64,000 nucleotides of DNA from Dioscorea cayenensis subsp. rotundata. Lineage: Eukaryota; Streptophyta; Magnoliopsida; Dioscoreales; Dioscoreaceae. Under the pieces are notes generated by a model that worked only from the letters and a program-made list of their open reading frames with translations, ran no database searches and had not been told where the DNA came from. Below, piece after piece: positions 24,754-36,546 of this stretch (the first letter of the stretch is position 1; each line of letters begins with the position of its first letter). The DNA lies in the NCBI RefSeq assembly GCF_009730915.1, contig NC_052489.1:25041916-25105915 (forward strand), in the 5' to 3' direction. The position numbers and the translations under genes are program-made.

Positions 24754-25484
24754 TAACAACCTCCACCGCCCACCACTTCTTTAGCTAGCTAGCAGACTGA
24801 TTGAATATTATGATGATGAGCAGGTACAAATGGGAGGAGACATCCCATTCTCTGGAGATATGCCGGCTATGGAGGATAGGATGAAGATCTGCTCTTTATA
24901 AATGAGCTTAATGTTATCACACTGTAGTACTTGACATGTGATGGGTGTGAGGACATGTACTGGACGTAGTTTGTTATGTTTTTTTTTTTGGTTATATGTC
25001 TTCATAAGCATAGCTGCTAATGAATTATCTATCTTTCTGAGTATCTCCTTCAATATTGGTCTGAGTCGTTCCTCTGTGAGAAGCTGCTGATAGTGTGCAT
25101 TGCTCATGCATGTTTGTTTATTGCTACATATTATTGGTCCGCGTCTATCAAGCAGATCCTTGGTTGCTTTCCTTTCAAACTCGAAGGCGGAGTTAGGCTA
25201 ATGATCTCGGCTTGGGCTGTGGGAGTTATTTAATTACCTCCACCGCAATAGAGTTCAGCTCATCGACAGACCGGACCTTTCGAAAGTTTCCGGTGATCGT
25301 ACCTGTTGCCTCTCCGCGTGCACGGCTGATCGGAACATCTTTGGTGATGAGTGCCTTCCCTTTTGATTCATGGGGGACTTCATGTGTGAAGCGCGCGGAG
25401 CCTGTTTTTCCCTTTTCAAGATGAGAGTCATCGATACAGTGAGGATTTTGTTGTCTTTTACTGCAATTGATGGACACAAATAAC
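24754..25484 (-). other. Unidentified gene-like fragment, right-arm copy
   Basis: On the minus strand an open segment (about 25510-25229) reads ...DDSHLEKGKTGSARFTH, then KALITKDVPIS, then VRSVDELNSIAVEVIK, followed by a donor-like GTAATTAAAT. A second open stretch at 25107-24960 includes AHYQQLLTEERLRPILKEIL. On the plus strand 24810-24900 reads GGDIPFSGDMPAMEDRM before a stop. I cannot assign a family or decide the coding strand. The hAT element at 25485 is inserted in the same locus, and DNA beyond 27772 is its continuation (matching target duplication). Confidence 0.45.
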
Positions 25485-26325
25485 CAGGGACGAAACCATG
25501 ACTTATTCATAGGGGGGCTGAGGGTAAAATGTCAAAAAAAAAACTATTTCAGTCAACATAACAAACATAAAACATTTATCTACGCAAGTTCGAGCTAGAA
25601 CTGTCATCTGTGCGACACATGCTACTCAGAGGAGGTAGTTGAATACGACGAGTTTGCATTTTTTGAAAATATTGTAGAATCGCCTCATTGTCAATAGTTG
25701 CAAAAACCTCTTTCTCAATATAGACAATCATGCATTTTGCTATATAGATTTAACACTAAATATTATTTAGTTATATATATATATATATACATTATGAATT
25801 TATGATACATATTAATATTTGATATTTTCAGCATTTTAACTCATTAAGGCATTTAATCGAACACATTGTAGACATATTTATAAAAATGAAGTTTATCATT
25901 CATGTTCTATTTAATTCACCCATAAATTCAATTAATAAAATTTTTATAATTTTTAAAATTTATTTAAATGTTAATTTATATTTTAGTTTATAAAAATTAA
26001 GTGTCAAACAATAATTTTTAAAAAATTCTACCAATAATATAATTTTATATATTATATAAATTAATTGGTTTTTTAAAGTAATTTATAACATATCCATAGA
26101 TTAAATAATAATTTTTGTAAATATTTTTAAAAATATTTTTATATTTTAGACTATAGCTATTAATTTATTAAAAAATGATTTGTTTTTAAATAAAAATAAA
26201 AATCTAAAAAGATATTAACAAAAAATTTAAAAAAATCTATGAAGATATAGTGATAAAGAGAGATATTTAAAAAATAAAAAAAACTATGAAGAATTAAAGA
26301 TAGAGATAGAGATTTAAAAAAATAA

Positions 26326-26384
<59 letters not shown>

Positions 26385-27772
26385 AAAAAACTAAAAAAAG
26401 GTGAGAGGGGGTCAACCATCCGGAGAGAGAGAGAGAGAGAGAGAGAGAGTAGTATAAGGGAGAGGGGGGGCCGGCCGGCGAGGCGGCGACAGGTGTCCGG
26501 GCTGCTGGCCGAGGAGGTCCGTGTTGAGGATAGTGATCAGACAGGATGCTGTGAAGAACAAAAGCAGAGGACAGGGGCGGAACCAAGGGGGGGCTAGCAG
26601 GGGCTGAAGCTCCCCCTCAGCACTGGAGAAAATATTTTTAAAACAATTTAAAATTTGGTGATTTTCGATTTTTCTATACTTAATTTCATGTAAAATAAAA
26701 TATTTGAAAATTATGGGTGTGCTTGAGTGGTTTGTGGGTTTATTTATAAGGTTTGAGGTCTTTAGATCCACCCAAGTTCAAATCCCCCTTGGTGCATATG
26801 TTCACATTTTATTTTTTAATTTAAAAATTACTATTATTTCAAAATTTTAATAAAATAAATCTTATATACAAATTTTAGTAATTTAAAAAAAGTTTGAATT
26901 GATCATGAGGCCTAACATATATATATATATATATGTTATAATGTACCATATATGCTAGAGTGAAAAAACAAAAGTTTTTTTATAAACAATAGTTTGGTTG
27001 TTTGTAATGAGCATGATCAATTTTACCATATTTTAAAAAACAATACAAACTTGAGATGTATTCTTATTAGTTGAATTATTGAAAATCTCATATATTTTTT
27101 ATCGGTAGTAACAAAATTTTAAATTATACTTTTTTTTTAATATGTGTATTCAAATTTTGGTTATATTAGCACATTATTCTTCATTTAAAATAATTATTTT
27201 GTTAGATTATTTTTTACTTTTTATTTTTTTGTTTTGCCTTTAAGCTTGAGCCCCCTCTGCCATCAAGTCCTGGTTCCGTCCCTGGCAGAGGGCTAATACA
27301 TTTGGTGTGGAAGCTACAAGCTATAGAATTGAATGAACCCGTGAACACTCTCCCAGATGGAATTGACATCAACCTGATGTTATCTTATTGTTTTGTATGA
27401 CTTTATTTATGCGTTCACTGTGTGTTTGTATTATGTATTTAGAGGTTGTGTTTGTTGTATGAACCTCACCGCCTCTCTGGCATGCATATCAAATGTTTGT
27501 TTAAATTTCTCAGTGATCAATGGAAAGAGTATGAGATGTTTTTTGAGTTATATCTCATCTAAATTACTTCTTCTCCTAGTCAAGTATATTTTATATACAT
27601 TTTTCAGATTAATTGTGTGAATACAAACTGTGAGTGAGCTACTACAAAGTTTAATTGAGCTGCTGGCCGGCCCGAGGGGGGCTGATTCTGTATTTTCCGG
27701 CCAAACAAAGAATATCTCCGGTGCCAAGGGGGGGCTGAAGCCCCTGCTAGCCCCCCCTTGGTTCCGTCCCTG
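25485..27772. mobile_element. hAT-type non-autonomous element, right-arm copy with target duplication
   Basis: 2288 bp with inverted termini CAGGGACGAAACCA and CAGGGACGGAACCA. The flanks caaataac (25477-25484) and caaatgac (27773-27780) match at 7 of 8 positions, the 8-bp duplication expected of hAT. This identifies the right arm as the original locus: DNA on both sides was once continuous. It contains the nested MITE at 26572-27284, GA/TA microsatellites near 26330-26450 and no transposase. Confidence 0.8.
26572..27284. mobile_element. Nested hAT-type MITE, right-arm copy
   Basis: 713 bp, beginning CAGGGGCGGAACC and ending GGTTCCGTCCCTG, flanked by gcagagga (26564-26571) and gcagaggg (27285-27292), a 7/8 target duplication. 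AT-rich and non-coding. Confidence 0.8.
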
Positions 27773-27780
27773 CAAATGAC

Positions 27781-29229
27781 CTATATATGGCATGTATAAA
27801 ATATTTATTTTTTTTGTCTACACAACGGCAGTTAGATGGCTAACATCACTATTTTTTTAACGAAATTTAATCCGTTTCATTATATTAATATCATATTTTA
27901 TGTGTTTAAGAGATCTAAAATAAGATTAGATTTTAATGTCAGTGACTTGAGTTACTTTAATAAAGCTAGCATTTGTTGAAATATGGACTAAGACTAATCA
28001 TGAGTAAATAGCTAGAGGAAAATTTAAATGCAAAATTAGAAATATTTGCGTAATTTCACGCTAAGTTAATTATGAATTATTTGCTAGATTATCTAATAAA
28101 ATATTATAAATATATGTGATAAAATTCTAAGAAAGATTTGTGATGGGAAGATTATAATGAACATTAATTGAGATTATATAGAGATCATGAATTTTGAATA
28201 TAGATCCTGGTTATATTCTCAATTTGCTCTTTGAATTAAGTTCTACACATTAAATTACTGACATAATCTTATTAAACAAGGTTTTTCTTTTTTATGTGTT
28301 GTTGTACTTTGTTTCTTAATTATAATGGAGTTCTTTGGTCTTTTTTCCATAGACATAAAAATTCTAATTATGCAAATTTTACGATTCTCTTTATGATAGT
28401 TTATGTTGCTATTTATAAATGTAATTGTGTGCATTGGTTATTTAAATTAAAATTTGTAAATTAAAGCGTGATAGTTGAGCCACTAATGTTTTTGTATGCA
28501 CTAGATTGCACAAAATTAGAACCAATTTTATAATACAGATTTTTAAAAATAATTCACAACATTACTTTTTCCAAAATATTAAAAAATTTTAAAGTAGTTC
28601 CTCCCATCTTTAAAAAATCCTCAAACTATCCCCCTAAATTTTCATATTTCTAATTCACCACTACTTTACAAACTTGACTTTACAATTTAATAATAGATCT
28701 TTAATGTGTTAATTTTGATATAAAAAAACCATTTGTCCTTACAATATAATTTTAAAATAAAAAAATAATAGTTACTATCTATCATACTTTTAAAGTCTCT
28801 CAACCACCGGTTACTTTTATCAATGATGAAGTGGTTTACTAATATTAATATTTGGATCTTTATTAAATTTTTCATTAATATTGAGAGTTCGAATAACAAT
28901 TAAAATTAAAGAATATATATTTGAAAATATAAGTAGTGGTTGTGTGTAGCCCTTACCACCAAAGCTTGTACATGATTTTCCAGTCTAGCAGCTCGTGTTT
29001 GAAAGAAAAAAATTGCTACCAGCTGCTTTTCACGTCACATCTCTTTGCGGCCTAAGGATATTATTTTGAAAATCACTTATAGGTCTTCTCCATTTCTCTT
29101 GTGGTTTTGTTAGGCTGTGCACTGTGAGTAAAATTCTAGGAAGAAGACTTCATCTTTTTCTTTGATGTTCAGTGGCCATACATACGAAGCCCTAATTAAC
29201 CCATAAAATTGATGCATCCTCTGCCATTG
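27781..29229. other. AT-rich intergenic DNA
   Basis: No convincing coding region, RNA gene or element end. In particular the missing exons 7-10 of CER1-like copy 1 are not here. Confidence 0.7.
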
Positions 29230-29243
29230 CTAATATGATATTC

Positions 29244-29286
29244 TTTGTTTTTTTTTAATAAAGTAGATAAACCATCAATTTATTAA
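29244..29286 (-). mobile_element. 5'-truncated LINE tail (43 bp)
   Basis: Poly-T (poly-A on the minus strand) followed by AATAAAGTAGATAAACCATC, the LINE 3' tail shared with the copies at 30879, 39337 and 61002. Flanked by a perfect 14-bp duplication ctaatatgatattc (29230-29243 and 29287-29300). Confidence 0.75.
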
Positions 29287-29300
29287 CTAATATGATATTC

Positions 29301-29970
29301 ATGTTTTAATTTAAAGTGATTTATCCATCTTTAAAAAAAGAAAACTCATACTTGTGAAAAGGTGACTGAAAAACTCTCGATTTCTTGCTTTTGCTTGGCA
29401 AATAGGTATATCTTGGATAAAAGAATTTATTTAGAGTTATCCAAAACAACATTTAAAAATTATAAATAAATCAATTATTTAAGTCAATCCACATATTTCT
29501 AAATAAATTTAGTATGATTAAGTTTGCCTGATGCAAGAGTAAATTATTCTTTTTTTTTCATATTTTTTTCAAATTGCATTTGTGATTTATCCTACTTATA
29601 ACCTAATATAAATTGTTTTTGAACAGTTATTACCATAATAACCTAGCAGTAAAATATTTAACTTACTAAAGTGTAATAGAATGTGAGGTGGTTTGTCTAG
29701 ATTATAATAAAAATAAAAATAATAATAATAAATGATATAAATAAAAATGCACACAAGTGTATTCTTTAAACAGTCATTATTATAATAGCCAAACAGTAAA
29801 AATATTTGCCTCATTGAGATATAATAGAATGTGTCGTGGTTTTTCTATATTATAAAGATAATAATAAATAAAAAATATAAATAAAGATCAACACCATTGT
29901 AATGAATATCCTTTATCTATTTCATAAAATTTCATTTATCTCAAAATATTTATAACCAAACACAACTTTA
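29301..29970. other. AT-rich intergenic DNA with local duplication
   Basis: Two related stretches, about 29615-29720 and 29765-29860, share ACAGT(T/C)ATTA, CCATAATAACC-like words, TAATAGAATGTG and GTGGTTT, suggesting an old 150-bp tandem duplication. No coding signal. Confidence 0.5.
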
Positions 29971-30190
29971 AGTTTTTTTTTTTTAGAGACAAACCTCTGG
30001 TTTAGTTAAAAGACACCCATGGAGTTAACACATCACACACCCTCACATTGGGTTATTGGGTCCATATGAGAGGCTAAACTCCTCTGGAGTTAATTTTTCA
30101 ATGTGAGATTCGAACTCTCACTGTATTATTTTTCTCTCCAAAAAATCCATAATTAGTGATGCTAACCACCTCATCAAGCGACTCTGGCAC
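29971..30190 (-). mobile_element. tRNA-derived SINE
   Basis: Read on the minus strand it starts near 30190 with a tRNA-like head (GAGGTGGTTAGCATCAC; A-box-like TGGTTAGCAT), has a B box GAGTTCGAATCTC (about 30117-30105) and ends in poly-A (29971-29982 as T on the plus strand). The spacing between boxes fits a Pol III internal promoter. A target duplication is not clear. Confidence 0.65.
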
Positions 30191-30862
30191 TCTAATGTTT
30201 TATGATGAAGGTTTTTTTGTGAATTATATGTTTAATTATTTCTCCAAATGATATTGTTGTCTTTTTTTTCTAAAAAACAAAATTTGAGTTGAAAATTGAA
30301 AAGTTATGTTCAATTGTTTAAGGCATATTTATAAAATTTATGAAGGCATTAAATATTAGTTTTTAAAATTTATTTTTTATATTTAATATAATTTTAAAAC
30401 TTTCAATAAATCATATTGAACTACATATTTTATTAAATTATATTTTAAATAAAAATAATTTTATAAAATTTAGTTTTAATCAATTTCTTTTAATTTTATA
30501 TGAATTAATTAAAATTACAAAGTAAAAACAAAAACTTGAGTATGTTAAAATTAAGTATTATTTTGTTGTCTGTGATGCATGCCATGGAATTAAATAGGTA
30601 GTACCGCACTACCGTGCCACCACAAAAGGGTGAAGAGCCCAACTTCCCACATATGTCATTCATATGCCAATTTAATGTGTTGAAATTAATATTGCTTTGT
30701 TGTGTCTGATGTCATGTGAGGGAATTAAATGACAACATCAACGTTGCCGCTGGAAAATGTAGTTTAAACTCTTTTGAAAACTAATAAACAAGTAAAATTA
30801 TAATTGGACTCATCCGTTTTAAACATACTACCTGTACCGCATTGTGTAATATAGATACAAAT
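30191..30862. other. AT-rich intergenic DNA
   Basis: Nothing coding. Related AT-rich words recur around 34550-34740 and 36880-37060 (TTTAATATACTTTTACAACTT and similar), an undefined dispersed repeat. Confidence 0.5.
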
Positions 30863-30878
30863 GTATTTTTGTTATAAT

Positions 30879-31079
30879 TTTTTTTAATAAAATAAATAAA
30901 TTATAAATTTATTAAAATAAGAAAAGAACAAAGAAATACAACAGAAAGATAATAACGAACAAAAAAACTAAGAGTAAAAAACTAATTGAAATTTTTACCA
31001 GAGATGAGGAGAACAATGAGCAAGACAGAACAAAAGCAAGACAAGAAAAAAGAGAAAAAGAAATAAACTCGACCGGCGG
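30879..31079 (-). mobile_element. 5'-truncated LINE copy (201 bp)
   Basis: The minus-strand sequence contains CTCATTGTTCTCCTCATC and TGGTAAAAATTTCA, homologous to the copy at 39337, and ends TTATTAAAAAAAA. Flanked by gtatttttgttataat (30863-30878) and gtatatttgttatgat (31080-31095), a 16-bp duplication with two mismatches. Confidence 0.7.
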
Positions 31080-31454
31080 GTATATTTGTTATGATGGTAT
31101 TAATATATTAATATTTGATTATTTAATAAAAGAAGTTATAATTGTATTTGTCTAAAGAAATTTATTTCATTTGTTTAATCTTGTACAGTCATGTTGTAGG
31201 TGGGAAGTACACCAATAATTCTCAAACTATATAGAAAAAATGTATTTGGTCTACCACCTCTTAGACTTTTGGTACAGATTTTTTGGGGATGTTTGCATTT
31301 TTATCGGTGAGGAAGATTTAAACATCTACTCATATATAGTGTGAGTATAATACAGATGTGTTGAAATATTCACGCTTATATATTTTTTTAATATATGACT
31401 TATCTATATTTTATTAAAAAATTATATTTAGTCCTCAAATTATAATATTATTAT

Positions 31455-31839
31455 GGGGTAAATTTATAATAAGACACCAAACTATAATTTTTTTTTTAAT
31501 TTTTGTATACAAACTTCAATTTGAATAAAAACAGTTATCTAATTTTAATTTTATTTCATTGTGTGGTCACCTGAGAGAATCCAGTTTATTTTCGATGATG
31601 TAATGTTAAAAATTTTCTATCAGCAAATGAAACGGAATTGCTAATTAGATGGATGGTGTGTCATGTATGTTCTGACAGAGAATTTTTAACATCTACATCA
31701 TAAAAAAAATCTGAAATCTCTCAGATAACCACATGGAAAAACAAAATTGAAGTTGAGTAATCATTTGATTCTAATTAAAATTTGGACTCCAAAATGAAAA
31801 AAAATCACAGTTTGGTGTTCTGCCAAAAAAATTTACCCC
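31455..31839. mobile_element. MULE-type MITE, copy 1
   Basis: About 385 bp with long terminal inverted repeats starting GGGGTAAATTT. The inner parts pair ACACCAAACT with AGTTTGGTGT and AAACTTCAATTT with AAATTGAAGTT. Flanks attattat and attactat resemble a target duplication. The second copy lies at 48288-48674. Non-coding. Confidence 0.75.
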
Positions 31840-31847
31840 ATTACTAT

Positions 31848-32262
31848 GTATAAATCAATCTTTACATTAATTTGTTACTAACTGGCAATAATACTATCAA
31901 TAATTACTAGCCGGGCAATAATTCTATTGATATTATTAAATTAATAGTTTTTTCTAATATATATATATTGACCTATTGGTCCCCACACAACACCATAGTA
32001 TACAAGTTAGTCATTCTGTGTAACTTATTCAGTAATAAATCCGACAACTCATATGCCATGTGAATTGTCCAGCGTATTATTGTGATGGAATCTTCTACTT
32101 TCATGGTTTAAATGAGATTAGTTGTAAGAACTAAAGTGAACTATTATTAAAGCAAGGAAGGAATTAATGATGAATGACTTTTTACTTCAACTTTGGTTAT
32201 CCTTTCTCCTGCCGTAAAACTGGCCTTTGTAAAAAATAATAGAGAGAGATAAAAACACAAAA

Positions 32263-32303
<41 letters not shown>

Positions 32304-32408
32304 AGAGGGAGAGAGAGAGAGTGTGTGTGTGTGAATGCAACAAATATGTGAACAGTTCTTAAAATATTGTATTTGTGTAGACGGGGTAGAGGGTGTGGGT
32401 GTTTATAA
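31848..32408. other. AT-rich intergenic DNA with (GA)n tract
   Basis: No coding signal. A GA/GT microsatellite with a short G-run occupies about 32264-32332. Confidence 0.7.
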
Positions 32409-32417
32409 TTTCTTTTG

Positions 32418-33415
32418 AGGTTTTTTTTTCATATTAGGTCCAATTTTTTTAATATTGTCAAAATAATTCTAAGACCATTTTATTTGTCAAAATGGCCCTA
32501 GGACCATCACATCAATAATGAGTCATATGTTGAGCTGCTGATTGGGTATTTTTAAATTAATTTTTTTTTATTTTTTACATTTTAACCACTCATTTATTTT
32601 ATAATTATTTAAATAACTTATTTGTGGCCTTTTTTATCCCAAAATTCTAAAAAAAATGTTATTAAAATAGAAAATATTATTTGAAATTAGAATAATCATT
32701 ATTATTAATTATTATTTAAAATTATTTTAATAATATTTTGACACGAGTAGACCCAAATGGTGCTCCGCCATCCGTTGCAGTGCGCTGGTGTTCCTTTGTT
32801 TAGGTGCACTGAGGGCCGCGCGCGCGATGATATCCATTGCGGTGGTGACGCTTGTCCCTAGGGCACCAGGTTTTGTCTGTTCGACAAAACTTGACCTGAA
32901 AGGGTTTTATGTGATGCCAAGTGATGTGGTGAGGGCATCACGCTCGGATGCCACAGTCGCTAGGACGACCCACCTCCAACACTACTACTTAATCACTTGA
33001 TCACTCGAGTGCACTCAAATCAAAGTCATGATCTGGACAGATTTCATCACTAAAATAATTTTAAATAATTTTAAATAATTACCACTCTAATAATAATCAA
33101 AATATTATTAAAATAATTTAAAATAATTGATAATAATAATTCTAATTTTAAATAATGTTATATGTTAATAACAATTTTTTTAAAAAAAATTGGGTTATAA
33201 AAGGTCACAGATAAGTTATTTAAATAATTATAAAAGAGATAAGAGGTTAAAATGTAAAAATAAGATTTTTTTTTTAATTTAAAAATGCTCAGTCAGCACA
33301 TGGATGCTGACTGGGTATTAATATGATGGCTCTATGGTCATTTTGACAAATAAAATAATCCTAGGATGATTTTGACAATATTTAAAAAAATTAGTACCAA
33401 TTTGGAAAAAAGCCC
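32418..33415. mobile_element. Non-autonomous MULE carrying a GC-rich captured segment (Pack-MULE candidate)
   Basis: 998 bp with long inverted arms (about 32418-32740 and 33030-33415). Shared arm words are TTTAATATTGTCAAAAT, TTTATTTGTCAAAATG(G/A)CC and GCTGACTGGGTATT-like. A perfect 9-bp target duplication TTTCTTTTG flanks it (32409-32417 and 33416-33424), diagnostic of Mutator-like elements. Between the arms, 32740-33010 is about 55-60% GC, unlike everything nearby, and holds a 70-codon open frame (32788-33000, LGALRAARAMISIAVV...) of no recognised family. That composition suggests a captured host-gene fragment. The arms resemble those of the MULE at 54310. Confidence 0.8.
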
Positions 33416-33424
33416 TTTCTTTTG

Positions 33425-34825
33425 GGGTGCAAATAAGCTTGGGCTGACCGGATCATGGGATTACTGTTTGGATTGATGATTGCTTCCATTGTTTAACGTT
33501 TGAACAATGTGCATTATAAATCCCACTTAACAGTGCCATTTATAAAATAGTATTTACTATTTATCCTACTTTTGCACTGTTTACAAAAATAATTGCAGCA
33601 CCCCATGTCTTCTAGTTGTTCTATTTGAATTCGGGTAGTGGATCTTTGAACGTTTAAAGATTTTTTTTATCTATGAACATTTGTAGATGACAGTGGTCCC
33701 CATATATATATATGAACTTATGTCTTCTAAGGACATCTCTAAGAATTGTTGGACAGCGGCTTCCCCTAAAGAATATTATAATAATTTGAACCTCATCCAA
33801 TCCAATCTCGTTCTCTTTCTCTTCCCTCTCTTGTGTTGTTTCTCTTATTTCTTATTATCTAACTATATATATTATATAGAAGATCAATCTACTAAGGATG
33901 TCTGTGCAGTTGCACATCATCCATAGTGTGAACAGTACAATGAACAATATTGTAGATGAACAATGATTGCATCACTACCATTCGATCACCATCTCAACAG
34001 TAACCTATTGATCACAACTATCAAATCTAATTAGCACCCAACTTTCCCCCCACCACCCTTGCAGAATTTTTTTTTTAAAAACCAATCAACCAACCTATTT
34101 ATCCATTCAGAACAAAATACAACCTAGCATTGTTCTTCCCTACTATTGCATGCCTTCTCTCAATCTTCACCCTTATCTCTATCTCTCTCTTATGTCGTTC
34201 TCTTTTATTTTTCGTTCTCTGCAAACTCTTTACAAACGTCCACAGAGAACATATTTTTTTATTAGATTAAATGGTTGTGGGAACTGACATAGAGCGATGA
34301 AGTTAAATGGAGGATATGTTTTTCACTGACCAAAATAGCTTATTCTACATAGTTCGGTGATTGATTGCGTTTTTTTCACTTTTTTCGTTTTATATAGAAA
34401 GCAAGTGCATAGGACCATGCCTCATTTCCTTTCCCTCTGCTTTGTCAAATATGCGACCATTTCTTCTAAAGTAAAATCATTTGGTGTTTTAAAGTATTTT
34501 CTTATGTCCTTTTTTACTTGTCACATTTTAGAGATTTTTTTTTGTTTTTTTATTTGTCCATTTAAAAATTTGAAAAATATTAAATATTATTTTTTAATTT
34601 ACCCTTCATATTTAATATACTTCTACAACTTCTAATAAATTATATTCAACTACATATTTTTTTAAGCATATTTTAAATAAAAGTGATTTTGAAAAGGTAA
34701 TGTAATTTTTATAAATTTTATATTATCAACTAAATTTAATTAATTTTTTGAATCTGAGTAAAAAAAACCAGACGGAGGGCAAGTAGTAGGTAACCTTCAT
34801 TTATTGTCTCATGCATGGCTCCTTT
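33425..34825. other. Intergenic DNA, no gene recognised
   Basis: Short open frames only, without domain resemblance or codon-like composition. Confidence 0.65.
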
Positions 34826-36546
34826 TGTGTCCAACATAAACTTCATAACAAATTGATTACTTGTATATTGTTTGGCAATGATGAGTGTATAACATTCATG
34901 CATGTATTTTGTATCATTATGTACACTAATTTGGCTTGTATTTGAAGTATATTTTGGAATTTGATCCTAAATCTAGTGTGCCTTGCATTCTCAGGCTTTG
35001 GGCAGTACTTAAAGATGAGAAAGAACCAAAGAAGTATTTCAGTTCTTAAACGAAGAAGTTGGAGCTCTCTCGGCATCGATTAAACAAGGACATGGCAAAC
35101 TAGGAGGCTTACGAGTAGCTTATAGTCTAACTTACGACCGTAAACACAATCTAGAGAACATTGTGGGCATGCTTATGCTCGTAAGGAGGAGTTCAGAGTC
35201 AAATCAGAGGACCTTATGGGTAGGACTTACGCTCGCAACTATGCCCGTAAGGACCATCCAGAGGAGTTTATGACCAGAGCATAAACCCGTAAAAGCAGGC
35301 GCAAGGGGCAACACAGAGAACCTTATGGTCCAACGCTTACGACCTTAAGCTGGACCATAACACAGACAGAAAACCTTACGGACCGAACTTACGGGCGTAA
35401 GTGATCCTATAAAGCTCCATGAGGCTCACAACCCATGTGCTCTAGCTCCTTACGGCCACATGCTTACGCTTGTAAGAAGCCGAGTATAAATAGATCTAAT
35501 GAGGATTTTTAGGGCATTCTTTAGTTTTTCTTTCACTCTTTTCTTGGAGGCGAAGCAAGGAGAAGAAGGAGACGAATCTCCAAGGCTCAAAGGGTGATTA
35601 TAGAAGAGATTTGATCCACATTCAAGGGGATAGGAGATCGTAGCTGCCAAGCTCACCTTGGCGCTATGCGTGGAAGCTTTCCTAGGGTTTTTTCGACAAT
35701 TCACCTACGACATGATTAAAAAAAGGGGTTTTTATGCTTTTAATGTTTCTCATCGTATCTTGCTTGTTGAATGATTGCCCTCCACTAATGGAAGGCTAAT
35801 TTGTAGATGTTTGGACATAGTGAACTCTAGGGTTTACTCTTTGATATGGGTTGTTAGATTTATGTAATTTACTTATTTTCTCTATTGCAATCTATTATAT
35901 TTAAGTCTAATTGCGTGTTTGAATGCTTGATTGTTTTCTCTAATAGCATAGACATGCGGTGATTCGAGGGAATTGTGAGTGAGCCTAGACATAGGGTACC
36001 TTAGAGACTCTGTCTCTCTCAAATCTCCCGAGTGAATTAATAAGTAGATTTTAGGAGAAATCAAACCTCTACTTTGTATTCGGATTAGGAGTAATCTCTC
36101 TTCATAAGAGGGATTACCTACTTAAGAGATTAAGTAGGTAATCCCACAATGAGGTTTCATAGAGTATTAATGCGATTGTGTGGATGATTGTATTAGCTCT
36201 CCACTGATTTAGTTACTCTTCACCCTCTACCGAGGGGTTTGGTATAATCAGAAAATCTCTTGGCTCAAATAGGCTTGCATATTTATACGACCTTTGTTCT
36301 GCACCTTATCAAACCTTAGAGGGATGCTATACCCGAACATCGTTTCTTTTCTTGATTTCTCTCATATTTTATTTCTTTATTTCTTACTTTATTCTCTTTT
36401 GTTCATACATACATCATTCAATTGATTAGGCTAATTTTCAGAATTAGGGTTACTACTAGTATTTTCATTCTTCTTTGTGGAACGATATCTTACTTTACAC
36501 ATTTATATTACACGATTGGTATGTACACTTGCGTCTATATCAACCA
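34826..36546 (+). mobile_element. Probable solo LTR of a Ty3/gypsy (Tat/Athila-like) element
   Basis: A 1.7-kb non-coding block with LTR-like organisation. It has a dense run of CTTACG..CGTAAG palindromic words (35110-35475), a TATA box (GTATAAATAG, 35485-35494), then a leader-like region with CCTAGGGTTTT, and a 3' end (TGGAACGATATCTTAC to GTACACTTGCGTCTATATCAACCA) like the ends of long plant gypsy LTRs. A tentative start TGTGTCC at 34826 gives flanks ccttt/acttt (4 of 5). No PBS or gag follows. The lineage is inferred from general resemblance and the boundaries are tentative. Confidence 0.5.

Larger units (their letters stand above)
15710..27772. repeat. 12-kb inverted duplication (palindrome), arms about 6 kb, spacer about 28 bp
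   Basis: The left arm (15710-21806) is repeated in reverse complement at 21835-27772. Mirror landmarks are the hAT termini at 15710 and 27772, TTCAATTCTATAGCTTGTAGC at 16150 versus 27320, the CT/GA tracts at 17035 versus 26440, GTCACGCCC at 18731 versus 24753, CGTGTCGACACG-type sequence at 19400 versus 24070, and CATCCTAAAGGCCAATGTATAC at 20290 versus 23160. Most stretches differ by only occasional substitutions and 1-2 bp indels. Differences concentrate in 21840-22330, where the right arm has many small deletions. The sequence at the turn is coding (gypsy chromodomain region). Flanks differ: CER1 exon 7 on the left, anonymous DNA on the right. Confidence 0.93.

Noticed and set aside
25229-25510. 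Frame with VDELNSIAVEV considered a CER1 downstream exon
   Set aside because: It has no similarity to CER1 exons 7-10 of the intact gene at 41686-42546.
15710-27772. Palindrome read as one giant foldback transposon
   Set aside because: The outer flanks gttgtatc and caaatgac do not match, whereas each hAT element within the right arm has its own duplication. The arms include unrelated nested insertions, so this is a segmental inverted duplication rather than a single element with 6-kb TIRs.
32788-33000. 70-codon frame as a host gene
   Set aside because: It lies inside a MULE with a target duplication, has no recognised domain and no splice or promoter context. Treated as captured sequence instead.
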